Assembly (NCBI GenBank): GCA_016718265.1
Contig: JADKDZ010000009.1
Span: 62,001-126,000 of the forward strand
Source of the DNA: Uliginosibacterium sp.
Lineage (GTDB): Bacteria > Pseudomonadota > Gammaproteobacteria > Burkholderiales > Rhodocyclaceae
Length of the DNA: 64,000 nucleotides
Direction of reading: 5' to 3'
Under the pieces are notes generated by a model. That model was given only the letters and a program-made list of their open reading frames with translations. It had not been told where the DNA came from and searched no databases. Below are positions 52,163 through 63,477 of the stretch, in pieces (the stretch's first letter is position 1; each line of letters opens with the position of its first letter). The translations under genes and the position numbers were made by a program.

Positions 52163-52547
52163 GGTTTTCTCCAGGGGAGACGGGTGGACAAGGGCGGCAA
52201 GTGGCTCCCGACACGGAGAGCGAGGGGCTGGTTCAAAAGCGTAATTTTTTATGGAAAAAATTCTACATCTAAGGTGTATGCCTGGGCAAACACCGCTCGT
52301 CGTGTAACGCAGCCGATAGCCCTGACGCTCCGGTTCGGCTCCGTCAGTGGGGGGGCGTGGTGGTGCCGAGTGACCGCGTGATCGGCGCTAGAAGCTAAGC
52401 CGAAAGATAGCCGTGGCGCGGAGTGTCGCAGCCCGCCTGCCGCTGGCGCGCGGTCCGACCTCGCGTGTCGGCGCGGCAGTCGTAGCCGGCATGCAGATCG
52501 CGCTGGCTACGCTGCTTGGAGGAGGGAGCTTGGGCGAGGTCGCCCAG
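52163..52547. other. 385-bp intergenic region upstream of the poly-Ser lipoprotein
   Basis: No intact gene is seen. The left part holds the promoter region of the minus-strand lipoprotein gene, including an AT-rich palindrome (52243-52262). On the minus strand, codons ending at 52388 read ATAIFRLSF-stop, like the C-terminal signature of an outer-membrane barrel, but the frame upstream is not convincingly coding. Confidence 0.5.
52243..52262. promoter_or_regulatory. AT-rich palindrome upstream of the poly-Ser lipoprotein gene
   Basis: AATTTTTT and AAAAAATT form an 8-bp inverted repeat with a 4-bp centre about 80 bp before the start codon. The A/T composition stands out sharply from the GC-rich flanks. 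It may be a promoter element or a binding site for a nucleoid protein. Confidence 0.4.
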
Positions 52548-55433
<2,886 letters not shown>

Positions 55434-55529
55434 GCTGTTCTCTCTGAGGCGCGCCGGCTTTTGCTGGGCATTGCGCGGCTTGGGGTGTTCGATAGGGGGC
55501 AACCGGTGGCGTCTCGCGGTTCTGCCGGC

Positions 55530-55715
55530 TCAGTCTTTACGTCGTTGTGCCGACACGCGCTTGACGCGCAGAACAACGAAAACCAGCCAGATTCCGATCA
55601 GCAGACCTGTCAGCCATTTACCGCGTGTGAGTACGAGCACGACCAGGCTCATGCCGCCGGCAATCAGGGCGTACTTCAGCAGCTCTTTGACGGGCTCGTT
55701 GTCGCGTTCGGGCAT
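55530..55715 (-). CDS. Small two-helix membrane protein between gcvH and gcvP
   Basis: A 61-residue protein with a charged start (MPERDNEPVKELLKY), two adjacent hydrophobic helices (LIAGGMSLVVLVL and WLTGLLIGIWLVFVVL) and a basic tail (RVKRVSAQRRKD). It is in the same direction as the gcv genes, 53 bp after gcvH and about 100 bp before gcvP. I do not recognise a family. Codon use and the clean membrane pattern support a real gene. An in-frame start at 55769 would add 18 residues overlapping the gcvH stop. Confidence 0.65.
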   Translation of the reverse strand: MPERDNEPVKELLKYALIAGGMSLVVLVLTRGKWLTGLLIGIWLVFVVLRVKRVSAQRRKD

Positions 55716-55768
55716 GGTGTTCAAGCGGCCATCCCGGCGTTTGCCGGGATGACGTCCGCTGTGGGGCA

Positions 55769-56149
55769 TCAGGCGTCTATCGCCTTGGCGTAGCCGGTGG
55801 CATCGAGCAGCGCATCGATGTCATCCAGATTCGTTGGCTTGATCTTGAACAGCCAGGCGTTGTAAGGGTCGGCGTTCAGCGTATCCGGCGCGTCAACAAT
55901 CGCAGTATTGACGGCGATGATTTCACCCGCCACCGGGGCGTAAATGTCGGACGCGGCCTTGACCGACTCGATCACCGCGACTTCTTCGCCCACCTTGACG
56001 ATACGTTCGACGGCTGGCAGTTCGATGAAGACGATGTCGCCCAGTGCGTTCTGGGCGTGATCGGTGATGCCGATGGTGAGGGTGTTGTCAGGTTCCTTGC
56101 GGGCCCATTCGTGGGATTCGGCGTAGCGCAGGTTGCTTGGGATGCTCAT
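55769..56149 (-). CDS. gcvH: Glycine cleavage system H protein
   Basis: GcvH carries the aminomethyl intermediate on lipoic acid between P, T and L proteins. The 126-residue protein has the lipoyl lysine Lys64 in IESVKAASDIYAP and the usual HEWA start region. It follows gcvT by 24 bp on the minus strand and is expected to share the riboswitch-controlled transcript. Confidence 0.97.
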   Translation of the reverse strand: MSIPSNLRYAESHEWARKEPDNTLTIGITDHAQNALGDIVFIELPAVERIVKVGEEVAVIESVKAASDIYAPVAGEIIAVNTAIVDAPDTLNADPYNAWLFKIKPTNLDDIDALLDATGYAKAIDA

Positions 56150-56173
56150 GGGATTCTCCGGTGAGGTGGGGTG

Positions 56174-57277
56174 TCAGGGGTGGCTGATGAGAGGGGTAAC
56201 TAGAATCTTGCCGCGGCGCACGAACGCGGTTTGCGTGACGCGGGCCTTAAGACGCTTGCCGCGGATCTCGACCTCCACGGTATCGCCAGTGGCGACACCG
56301 ATCGGCACGCGGGCGAAGGCGATCGAGGCGTTCAGGCTGGGGGCGAAGCTGCCGCTGGTGGTTTCGCCCTCGCCATGCTCGGTAAATACTGGCATGTGGG
56401 CACGCAAAACACCACGGTCTTCGAGCAGCAGGCCGACAAGCGCTCGCATCGCGGGTTTGGCTTCGAGGGCTGCACGGCCGATGAAGTCGCGTTCGCCAGC
56501 GAAGTCGACGGTCCAGGCGAGGCCGGATTCGAGCGGGCTGACGCCATCATCCATGTCCTGGCCATACAGGTTCATGCCGGCTTCGAGACGCAAGGTATCG
56601 CGTGCGCCGAGGCCGATCGGTGCGACGCCTTGGGCCGCGAGCGCCTGCCAGATTTCCACGGCGCGCCCGGCAGGCACGATCAGCTCGTAACCGGCTTCGC
56701 CGGTGTAGCCGGTGGCGCATATCATCAGGTCGCCAAACCGCGCGGCCTGAAAATACTGGAGCGGCGCAGCGGCGGCTTCGCTGCCGGGCAGTGCCGCCCA
56801 GACCTTGGCCTGGGCGTTTGGCCCCTGGACGGCGATGATCGCCAGATCGCGCCGGGCGGTGAGGGTGACGTTGCCGCCGTGGAGCCGGGAGGCCTGGCGA
56901 CGCAGCCAGGCTAGGTCAGAGTCAGCGGTGCCCGCATTGACGACGAGGCGGTAATCATCGTGGGCGAAGGCGTACACGATCAGATCGTCAATGACGCCGC
57001 CGTCATGATTCAGCAGGCAGGAGTACAGCGCCTTGCCCGGCTCGGTGAGCTTGGCGACATCGTTGGCGAGCACGTGCTGCAGATAGGCTTGGGCGCCGGC
57101 ACCGCTGACATCGATGGCCAGCATGTGCGACACGTCGAACATGCCGGCATCGCGGCGAACCTGCTTGTGTTCGTCGAGCTGCGAGCCATAGTGGATCGGC
57201 ATGTCCCAGCCGGCGAAATCCACCATCTTTGCGCCGGCGGCGAGATGTGCAGCGTAGAGCGGGGTTTGTTTGGCCAT
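56174..57277 (-). CDS. gcvT: Aminomethyltransferase, T protein of the glycine cleavage system
   Basis: GcvT transfers the methylene group from GcvH to tetrahydrofolate and releases ammonia. The 367-residue protein has AGWDMPIHYGSQLDEH near the start, FDVSHM, the folate-site Asp in LLNHDGGVIDDLIVY, and GYTGEAGYEL. The start at 57277 (MAKQTPLYAAHLAAGA) has GAGAG upstream; the longer frame runs into the riboswitch. It is the first gene of the gcv operon. Confidence 0.97.
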   Translation of the reverse strand: MAKQTPLYAAHLAAGAKMVDFAGWDMPIHYGSQLDEHKQVRRDAGMFDVSHMLAIDVSGAGAQAYLQHVLANDVAKLTEPGKALYSCLLNHDGGVIDDLIVYAFAHDDYRLVVNAGTADSDLAWLRRQASRLHGGNVTLTARRDLAIIAVQGPNAQAKVWAALPGSEAAAAPLQYFQAARFGDLMICATGYTGEAGYELIVPAGRAVEIWQALAAQGVAPIGLGARDTLRLEAGMNLYGQDMDDGVSPLESGLAWTVDFAGERDFIGRAALEAKPAMRALVGLLLEDRGVLRAHMPVFTEHGEGETTSGSFAPSLNASIAFARVPIGVATGDTVEVEIRGKRLKARVTQTAFVRRGKILVTPLISHP

Positions 57278-57297
57278 GCTTCTCTCAGGGGCAAATG

Positions 57298-57330
57298 AAA
57301 AAGGGCCGCCCGCACGCAGTGCGTCGGCCC
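57298..57330 (-). terminator. Intrinsic terminator between the glycine riboswitch and gcvT
   Basis: On the minus strand GGGCCG pairs with CGGCCC, with an inner CGCAC/GTGCG stem, followed by TTTTT. It lies directly after the second aptamer and about 20 nt before gcvT, so it is the likely expression platform. Confidence 0.75.
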
Positions 57331-57334
57331 CCAT

Positions 57335-57513
57335 CTGTCCTTGATACCTGAGAGATTTGGAAACGCGGTTTCCAGTGCCCCTTCGGTGGGTGTTACGCGA
57401 ACACCGCTCTCCAGATTTGTGTATTCCGTTCGGTCCTTTTGCCTGAGCGTTCCCGGGGGGTTGCGCCTTCGGCGGCCCGCGTCGCGTCGCGACGGCGTGC
57501 ACTCTCCCGAACA
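57335..57513 (-). ncRNA. Tandem glycine riboswitch
   Basis: Two glycine aptamers are visible in series on the minus strand. Aptamer 1 begins CGGGAGAGTG and contains GCCGAAGGCGCAA and CTCAGGCAAAAGGACCG. Aptamer 2 begins CTGGAGAGC and contains CACCGAAGGGGCA and CTCTCAGGTATCAAGGACAG. The linker is short (AACGGAATACACAAAT). This is the classic two-aptamer arrangement before gcvT, usually turning the operon on when glycine is high so that excess glycine is degraded. Confidence 0.95.
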
Positions 57514-57521
57514 GGGTTGAG

Positions 57522-57550
57522 ACTCTAGCCCGGGACCGGGCGGAACTCAA
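57522..57550 (-). promoter_or_regulatory. Promoter of the gcv operon
   Basis: On the minus strand TTGAGT (57545-57550) and TAGAGT (57522-57527) are separated by 17 bp. The predicted start, near 57515, coincides with the first base of aptamer 1. Confidence 0.65.
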
Positions 57551-57563
57551 GCGGGAAATGGCG

Positions 57564-58421
57564 CTAGCCCAAGGGCGAATGGGTGAGCAGGATCAGGCTG
57601 GCATTGGTGAGGACGTGCGCGGCGATGGCGCGGCCCAGGCGCATCTCACGTCCGGCCATGGCGCCATAGAACAGTCCGGCGAGGACGGCCATGGCGGCAA
57701 ACGGCCAACCCCAGCCGAGATGCACCAGGCCGAAGAGCAGCGCCGTGACTGCGACTGCCGCGGAGGTGGCGTAGGACGCGCGGCGGCCGTGGCGGTGGGC
57801 GAACCATGCCTGCAGACGCGCTTGCAGCAAGCCGCGGAAGAAGGCCTCTTCGGCGATGACCGTCAGGAACAGGTTTCCGGCCAGCCACAGCGGGAAGCCA
57901 GGCAGCCAGCGCGGCGCCAGGCTGGCCAGGCCAAGACTCAGGCTGCAGGCGACGATGGCGAGCGCCCCTGCCGGCAGCGCCCAGAGGCCATCGAAGGGCC
58001 GACCTGGCGCAGTGGTTCGGGCGGGCAGGGCCATCAGCAGCAGCAAGCCGGCCAGCCCCTTGTCGTAATGCCAGCGCAGGCTCTGGTGATGGCGGCCGAA
58101 GTCCTCCAGCCAAGGCAGCGGGCTGAACCCGGGGAGCGCGTGGAAGCCGGCAGCGATGCACCAGACGGCAAGCCCCGTCAGTGCGCCGCCGCGCAGGCTC
58201 GACGTGGTGGCAGTCCGCGCGAGCAGGGTGAGCAAGCCGCCGAGCAGCAGGGCTGGCAAGGCCTCGCGCCCCACCAGTCCGGCCATGCCAGCCAGCGCCA
58301 GCGAGAGGCACAGGCTGCCCGAGGCGAGACGCATCCTCTGTGCCGGGGCGGCAATCAGGGCCACGCCGAGTGCGGCAAAGAGGAGCAGGAAGGCCAGGGG
58401 GGCGATGATCGGCTGTGGCAT
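57564..58421 (-). CDS. CPBP-family intramembrane glutamic endopeptidase
   Basis: The 285-residue protein is highly hydrophobic (about eight helices) and has the CPBP/CAAX-protease motifs: AEEAFFRGLLQ (EExxxR), FGLVHLG with a conserved His, and HVLTNASL. Bacterial members process membrane peptides or help in bacteriocin immunity; the substrate here is unknown. The gene is upstream of, and co-directional with, gcvT, only 14 bp before the gcv promoter -35 box. Confidence 0.88.
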   Translation of the reverse strand: MPQPIIAPLAFLLLFAALGVALIAAPAQRMRLASGSLCLSLALAGMAGLVGREALPALLLGGLLTLLARTATTSSLRGGALTGLAVWCIAAGFHALPGFSPLPWLEDFGRHHQSLRWHYDKGLAGLLLLMALPARTTAPGRPFDGLWALPAGALAIVACSLSLGLASLAPRWLPGFPLWLAGNLFLTVIAEEAFFRGLLQARLQAWFAHRHGRRASYATSAAVAVTALLFGLVHLGWGWPFAAMAVLAGLFYGAMAGREMRLGRAIAAHVLTNASLILLTHSPLG

Positions 58422-58445
58422 GTCCGGGTGAGTAGTGTGTAAGGG

Positions 58446-58482
58446 TGGCTGGAAAGCCGCGCCGGATGGACGTTTCCAGCCA
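58446..58482. other. Inverted repeat between divergent genes
   Basis: TGGCTGGAAA (58446-58455) and TTTCCAGCCA (58473-58482) form a perfect 10-bp inverted repeat with a 17-nt centre, 25 bp before the CPBP start and about 160 bp before rnm. It could be an operator or an RNA hairpin. Confidence 0.4.
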
Positions 58483-58529
58483 GCCTGCCGGTGCGGTCAG
58501 GGTACGTCAGCCTTTACAGTCATGCAGGC

Positions 58530-58557
58530 TGTAGAAGGCCGTCCGGTGCGCCTCTTC
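58530..58557. repeat. Dispersed 28-bp intergenic motif, copy C
   Basis: The string ends GGTGCGCCTCTTC and matches copy A (18351-18378) in 24 positions with two single-base gaps. It lies in the 218-bp gap between the divergent CPBP and rnm genes. Confidence 0.4.
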
Positions 58558-58639
58558 GCGGTGCTTGCAGGCGAAGTGTGCAGCCAGTATTTGTGCAGTG
58601 CAAGGGTGGGTGGCACGGGCCAGCTGCTAAACTGTGGCG

Positions 58640-59479
58640 ATGAAAACGATGAATGCCGACCTGCACTGCCACTCGACCGTATCGGACGGCTTGCTCAGCC
58701 CGAGCGCGGTGGTCGAGCGCGCGCACGCAAACGGCGTAGACCTCCTGGCGCTGACCGATCATGACGAGCTCGCGGGGCTGGCCGAAGCGCGGGCGCGGGC
58801 GGAGGCGCTGGGGATGGGCTTCGTGGATGGCGCCGAGTTGTCGGTATCCTGGTGCGACGAGACCGTACATATCGTCGGCCTGGGCTTCGACCCGACCCAT
58901 CCGGCGCTGGTGGCGGGGCTCAAGCAGGTGCGGGATGGCCGTGATACCCGCGCGCAGCGGATGAGTGACGATCTGGCGCGCATCGGCATCCGCGGCGTGT
59001 TTGAAGGGGCGATGCGTTATGTGGGCAACCCGGCCTTGATCAGCCGCTCGCATTTTGCCCGTTACCTCGTGGAGATCGGCGTCGCGCGCGACGTGGCGAA
59101 CGTGTTCGAGCATTACCTGGTGCGTGGCAAGCCGGGCTTCGTCGAGCACGAGTGGGCGAGTCTGGAAGATGCGCTGGGCTGGATTCATGCAGCAGGTGGT
59201 CTGGCGGTGATCGCCCATCCGGGACGGACGCGCTGCGCGAAAGCCGATCTGGTCCGGCTGTTCGAGCGCTTCAAGGATCTGGGCGGAGAAGCGATTGAAG
59301 TCGTGTCGGGCACGCAGTCGGGCGCTGACGCGCTCGAATTTGCCCGTGTGGCGCGCCGTTACGGCTTTCTGGCCTCGCGCGTCTCGGATTTTCATGGCCC
59401 GGGCGAGAGCGCCGTCGATATTGGCCGCAGCGAGATGCTGCCGCCGGATTTGACGCCCGTATGGACGCGTTTGGTGTAA
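58640..59479 (+). CDS. rnm: PHP-domain 5'-3' exoribonuclease / 3',5'-nucleoside bisphosphate phosphatase (RNase AM)
   Basis: The protein (about 279 residues) is a PHP phosphoesterase: DLHCHSTVSDG at the N terminus, LALTDHDEL, the metal residues in VDGAELSVSW, VIAHPGR, and SDFHGPG near the end. It matches E. coli YciV, which trims 5' ends of short RNAs and rRNAs and hydrolyses 3',5'-bisphosphonucleosides. As in E. coli, yciO follows, supporting the call. ATG 58640 and ATG 58649 are both possible starts; neither has a strong ribosome-binding site. Confidence 0.92.
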   Translation: MKTMNADLHCHSTVSDGLLSPSAVVERAHANGVDLLALTDHDELAGLAEARARAEALGMGFVDGAELSVSWCDETVHIVGLGFDPTHPALVAGLKQVRDGRDTRAQRMSDDLARIGIRGVFEGAMRYVGNPALISRSHFARYLVEIGVARDVANVFEHYLVRGKPGFVEHEWASLEDALGWIHAAGGLAVIAHPGRTRCAKADLVRLFERFKDLGGEAIEVVSGTQSGADALEFARVARRYGFLASRVSDFHGPGESAVDIGRSEMLPPDLTPVWTRLV

Positions 59480-59524
59480 GGTTCGCCCTTCGCTGGCGCA
59501 AGCCCCTGCTGTAGAACGACGACC

Positions 59525-60148
59525 ATGGCGCAACTCTTCGAGATCCACCCCGAGCATCCTCAGCCGCGACTGGTTCGCCAGGCGGCACAGATTCTGCGCG
59601 ATGGCGGCTTGATTGCAGTACCCACCGATTGTGCCTATTCACTGGTTGGTCTCACCGGGAATCCCGCCGTGCTGGACCGCATCCGGCGCATCCGGGGCGT
59701 GGACGAACGACATCACTTCACCCTGATGTGCCGCGATCTGTCGGAAATTGCCAACTTTGCGCGGGTCGACAATGTGCAGTATCGCCTGCTCAAGGCCACC
59801 ACGCCGGGGGCGTACACCTTCATCCTCGAAGGCACCAAAGAGCTTCCGCGTCGCGTACTGCATCCCAAACGCAAAACGATTGGCCTGCGGGTGCCGGACC
59901 ATCCTGTCTTGAGCGCGCTGCTGGAAGAGCTGGGCGAGCCGCTGCTGTCTTCCACCTTGCTGCTCCCAGACGAAGATCTGCCGCCGACTGACGCCGAAGA
60001 TATTCGCGCGCGCCTCGCCAAATCGCTGGACCTGGTGATCGACGCCGGAGCCTGTGGCTTGGAAGCGACCACCGTGGTGGATCTGACCGCCGGCGCGCCG
60101 GCGCTGATCCGCGAAGGCAAGGGCGCGCTCGGCCCGCTGGGATTGTAG
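59525..60148 (+). CDS. yciO: YciO-type Sua5/YrdC-domain protein
   Basis: The 207-residue protein is one YrdC domain: GLIAVPTDCAYSLVG, HHFTLMCRDLSEI, the KxR-type PKRKTIGLRVPDHP, and the closing STVVDLT-like TTVVDLTAGAP. YciO proteins resemble the threonylcarbamoyl-AMP synthase TsaC/Sua5 but their role is not settled. It lies 45 bp after rnm and 8 bp before the M50 protease gene. Confidence 0.92.
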   Translation: MAQLFEIHPEHPQPRLVRQAAQILRDGGLIAVPTDCAYSLVGLTGNPAVLDRIRRIRGVDERHHFTLMCRDLSEIANFARVDNVQYRLLKATTPGAYTFILEGTKELPRRVLHPKRKTIGLRVPDHPVLSALLEELGEPLLSSTLLLPDEDLPPTDAEDIRARLAKSLDLVIDAGACGLEATTVVDLTAGAPALIREGKGALGPLGL

Positions 60149-60156
60149 GAAACAGC

Positions 60157-60810
60157 ATGGAAAACCTGATTCTGCAGCTCGCCCTGTGGGCGGTGCCGGT
60201 AATACTGGCGATTACCCTGCACGAGGCGGCCCACGGCTACGTGGCGAAGATGCGTGGGGACCCCACAGCCTATCAGCTCGGGCGGATTACCTTGAACCCG
60301 TTCAAGCACATAGATCGTGTCGGGACCCTGATCGTGCCGGGCGTCATCGTGCTGATGAATGCCTTGACCGGTGCCAGCATGCCGGTATTTGGCTGGGCGA
60401 AGCCGGTGCCAGTGGATTTTCGCCGCCTGCATAACCCGAAGGCCGACATGCTCTGGGTGGCGGCGGCCGGCCCGGGCTCGAATTTCGTGCAAGCCTTCCT
60501 GTGGGCGCTTGCCTTGAGCGTGTTCAGCCGCGTGCTGGAAGGCGATTCGCTCTGGCTGGTGCTGATGCAGAACGGCATGGTTGCCAATCTGGTCCTGATG
60601 CTGGTGAATCTGGTGCCGGTGCCGCCGCTTGATGGCGGCCGCATTCTGGTGAGCCTGTTGCCGATGCGGCAGGCGGTAGCGCTGTCGCGCGTCGAACCGT
60701 ATGGATTCTTCATCCTGATCGCATTGCTGTACCTGAACGTACTGGATGTGGTGCTGGGGTGGTTTTTGCCAGGCCTGTTCAAATTCTTGTTACTGATTTC
60801 TGGAGTCTGA
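60157..60810 (+). CDS. Site-2-protease-like M50 membrane metalloprotease
   Basis: The 217-residue protein has about five to six helices, the zinc-binding HEAAHG in the first helix (near residue 24), and the second motif LVPVPPLDGGR. It lacks PDZ domains, so it belongs to the small group of M50 peptidases rather than RseP. Physiological substrates are unknown. It ends 6 bp before trpS, and this M50-trpS-scpA order is common in betaproteobacteria. Confidence 0.92.
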   Translation: MENLILQLALWAVPVILAITLHEAAHGYVAKMRGDPTAYQLGRITLNPFKHIDRVGTLIVPGVIVLMNALTGASMPVFGWAKPVPVDFRRLHNPKADMLWVAAAGPGSNFVQAFLWALALSVFSRVLEGDSLWLVLMQNGMVANLVLMLVNLVPVPPLDGGRILVSLLPMRQAVALSRVEPYGFFILIALLYLNVLDVVLGWFLPGLFKFLLLISGV

Positions 60811-60816
60811 TTTCAA

Positions 60817-62019
60817 ATGTCTAAGCAACGCGTTCTCTCCGGCATGCGTCCCACCGGGCGTTTGCACATTGGCCACTACCACGGCGCGCTCAAGAACTGG
60901 GTGCGCTTGCAGGACGAGATGGCGTGTTTCTTCTTCGTGGCCGATTGGCATGCGCTGACAACAGCGTATGACGATGTGCAGGTGATCGAGAACAGCGTGT
61001 GGGATATGGTGATCGACTGGCTGGCGGCGGGTGTGGATCCCGAGAAGGCTACGGTGTTTATCCAGTCGCGCCTGCCGCAGCATGCGGAATTGCACGTACT
61101 GCTGTCGATGATGACGCCGCTGGGCTGGCTGGAGCGGGTGCCGACCTACAAGGATCAGCAGGAGAAGCTCTCCGGCAAGGATCTCGCGACCTACGGCTTC
61201 CTGGGCTACCCGTTGCTGCAGAGTGCCGACATCCTGCTCTACCAGGCGAACCACGTGCCGGTGGGCGAAGACCAGGTGCCGCACATCGAATTCACCCGCG
61301 AGGTCGCGCGCCGCTTCAATCACCTGTTCGGCCGCGAGCCGGGCTTTGAGGACAAGGCGAAGGCGGCGCTCAAGAAGCTGGGCGGCAAGCGCGACAAACT
61401 CTATCTGGAATTGCGCACGCGCTATCAGCAAGAGGGTGACAAGGAGGCGCTGGCGCAGGGCCGTGCGCTGATCGCGGAGTCGCAAAGTCTCGCCAACGCA
61501 GACCGGGAGCGGCTCTACGGCTATTTTGATGGCAGCGGCAAGCAGATCCTGACCGAGCCGGGCGCACTGTTGACGGAAGCGTCGCGCGTGGTCGGGCTGG
61601 ATGGCCAGAAGATGTCAAAGTCTTACGGCAATACCATCATGATGCGGGAAGAGCCGGAGGCGCTGGCGAAGAAGATCAAGACCATGCCGACGGATACCAA
61701 TCGCGTGCGCCGCACCGACCCGGGCGACCCGGCGCGCTGCCCGGTGTGGAATTTCCATCAGGTTTACTCAAGCCCTGAGACCCGTGAATGGGTGCAGGCG
61801 GGCTGCCGCAGTGCCGGCATTGGCTGCATCGAGTGCAAGCAGCCGGTGATTGATGCCATGGTCGCCGAGCAGGCGCCGATGCATGAGCGGGCCATGAAGT
61901 ATGTGCAAAATCCCAAGCTCGTTCGCGAGGTCGTCGAGCACGGCAACGAGCGGGCGCGCAAGGTGGCCGAAGAAACCATGCAGGACGTGCGCGCGGCCAT
62001 GGGGCTGGCGTATAGCTGA
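60817..62019 (+). CDS. trpS: Tryptophanyl-tRNA synthetase
   Basis: The class I synthetase shows the HIGH signature (RLHIGHYHGAL) near residue 17 and KMSKS (GQKMSKSYGNT). At 400 residues it is longer than the ~334-residue E. coli enzyme, mainly through an insertion between the two motifs (about 190-255), as in other betaproteobacterial TrpS proteins. scpA starts 5 bp after the stop. Confidence 0.97.
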   Translation: MSKQRVLSGMRPTGRLHIGHYHGALKNWVRLQDEMACFFFVADWHALTTAYDDVQVIENSVWDMVIDWLAAGVDPEKATVFIQSRLPQHAELHVLLSMMTPLGWLERVPTYKDQQEKLSGKDLATYGFLGYPLLQSADILLYQANHVPVGEDQVPHIEFTREVARRFNHLFGREPGFEDKAKAALKKLGGKRDKLYLELRTRYQQEGDKEALAQGRALIAESQSLANADRERLYGYFDGSGKQILTEPGALLTEASRVVGLDGQKMSKSYGNTIMMREEPEALAKKIKTMPTDTNRVRRTDPGDPARCPVWNFHQVYSSPETREWVQAGCRSAGIGCIECKQPVIDAMVAEQAPMHERAMKYVQNPKLVREVVEHGNERARKVAEETMQDVRAAMGLAYS

Positions 62020-62024
62020 TCTGC

Positions 62025-62873
62025 ATGGGGGACGCTGCCTCACAGCCAGTCGAGAATGTGCCGGTGCAGGGCGAGCTGGTGCTCGCCCGCATCCACGGCG
62101 AAGCCTTGATGTCGCTGCCGGTCGATCTCTATATCCCGCCGGATGCGCTGGAGGTTTTTCTCGACACCTTCGAAGGCCCGCTGGACCTCTTGCTCTACCT
62201 GATCCGGCGCGCCAATCTGGATGTGCTCGATATCCAGATGGCACCCCTGACCGCGCAGTATCTGCACTATATCGATTCGATGCAGCGCTACAACCTGGAG
62301 CTGGCAGCGGACTACCTGCTGATGGCGGCGACGCTGCTCGATATCAAATCGCGCATGCTGCTGCCCAAGCCGCCACGCGAATCAGCTGAAGACTCCGAAG
62401 CGGATCCCCGGGCCGACTTGATGCGGCGCTTGGCGGAGTATGAGCGGATCAAACGCAGTGCGCGGGTGATCGACAGTGTGCCGCGGGCTGAGCGCGATTT
62501 TGAATGGGTCGCCGTGCATGTGGCGGAGAAGACGGTGGAGCGTTTGCCGGATGTCAGCGTGGTCGATCTTCAGCGCGCCTGGCTTGAGCTGTTGCGGCGT
62601 GCACGGCTGAATCAGCATCACCGTATTCGTCGCGAAGAACTCTCGGTGCGGGAGTACATGAGTCAGATTTTGCGGCGCCTGCAGGGAGCGGGAGATGTAC
62701 CGTTCGAGGCATTGTTCGAAGTGACGCACGGGGTCGCGAGTCTGGTTGTCGGCTTCCTCGCCGTGCTCGAAATGGTCAAGGAGCATCTGGTGCAAGTGAG
62801 CCAGAATGCGCCGATGGAGCCGATCTATGTCCGACTCAAGTCTGGCGACGACCACATCGCCGAAACTGCCTGA
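62025..62873 (+). CDS. scpA: Segregation and condensation protein A
   Basis: ScpA is the kleisin of the SMC-ScpAB complex that organises and separates chromosomes. The 282-residue protein has the N-terminal FEGPLDLLLYLIRRANLDVLDI signature, YLLMAATLLDIKSRMLLP, and a C-terminal winged-helix region (FEALFEV, VGFLAVLEMVKEHLV). It overlaps scpB by 47 bp, implying coupled translation. The ATG at 62109 (MSLPVDLYIPPD) is a possible shorter start. Confidence 0.95.
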   Translation: MGDAASQPVENVPVQGELVLARIHGEALMSLPVDLYIPPDALEVFLDTFEGPLDLLLYLIRRANLDVLDIQMAPLTAQYLHYIDSMQRYNLELAADYLLMAATLLDIKSRMLLPKPPRESAEDSEADPRADLMRRLAEYERIKRSARVIDSVPRAERDFEWVAVHVAEKTVERLPDVSVVDLQRAWLELLRRARLNQHHRIRREELSVREYMSQILRRLQGAGDVPFEALFEVTHGVASLVVGFLAVLEMVKEHLVQVSQNAPMEPIYVRLKSGDDHIAETA

Positions 62874-63477
62874 CAACCCGATCGATGGGGCCTGGATTGA
62901 CCTTGCCTTTGCGAAGCAGGTGCTGGAAGCAGCTTTGCTATCGGCGACGGAACCGCTGGGGCCCGCGACTTTGCGGCGCCTGTTCGAGCCTGATCTGGGG
63001 GCTGAGCTGATCAATCGCCTGCTGGCGGATCTGCAGCAAGAGTGGGCGGGCCGAAGTGTCGAATTGGTCCGGGTTGCCACAGGTTGGCGCTTCCAGACAC
63101 GGGAAGCGCTTCAGCATTATCTTGATCGCCTAAAAGAGACACGTTCGGCAAGATATTCACGAGCGGTTATGGAAACATTGGCGATCATCGTGTATCGTCA
63201 GCCCGTGACCCGCGGCGATATCGAAGAAATACGCGGCGTTACGGTTTCCAGCCAGATCATCAAGGTGCTGGAAATGCGGGGTTGGATCGACACGATCGGT
63301 CACCGCGAAACCCCGGGCCGCCCCGCCCTTTATGCCACCACAAAGAAGTTCTTGGACGATCTCGGCCTGCGCAGCCTGACAGAGCTGCCGCCATTGGCCG
63401 AAGTGGAAGGAGTTTTCGACCTTGTCGACACCGCAGAAGCCGCGTCGCCAGACGCGCACGAACCCGGAAACGGGTGA
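62827..63477 (+). CDS. scpB: Segregation and condensation protein B
   Basis: ScpB binds ScpA in the SMC complex. The 216-residue protein has two winged helices: LEAALLSATEPLGPATLRRLF, and SRAVMETLAIIVYRQPVTRG, DIEEIRGV, with RPALYATTKKFLDDLGL at the end. The ATG at 62827 is chosen; the in-frame 62806 start lies deeper in scpA. Its last 56 bp overlap the predicted rluB start. Confidence 0.94.
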   Translation: MSDSSLATTTSPKLPDNPIDGAWIDLAFAKQVLEAALLSATEPLGPATLRRLFEPDLGAELINRLLADLQQEWAGRSVELVRVATGWRFQTREALQHYLDRLKETRSARYSRAVMETLAIIVYRQPVTRGDIEEIRGVTVSSQIIKVLEMRGWIDTIGHRETPGRPALYATTKKFLDDLGLRSLTELPPLAEVEGVFDLVDTAEAASPDAHEPGNG

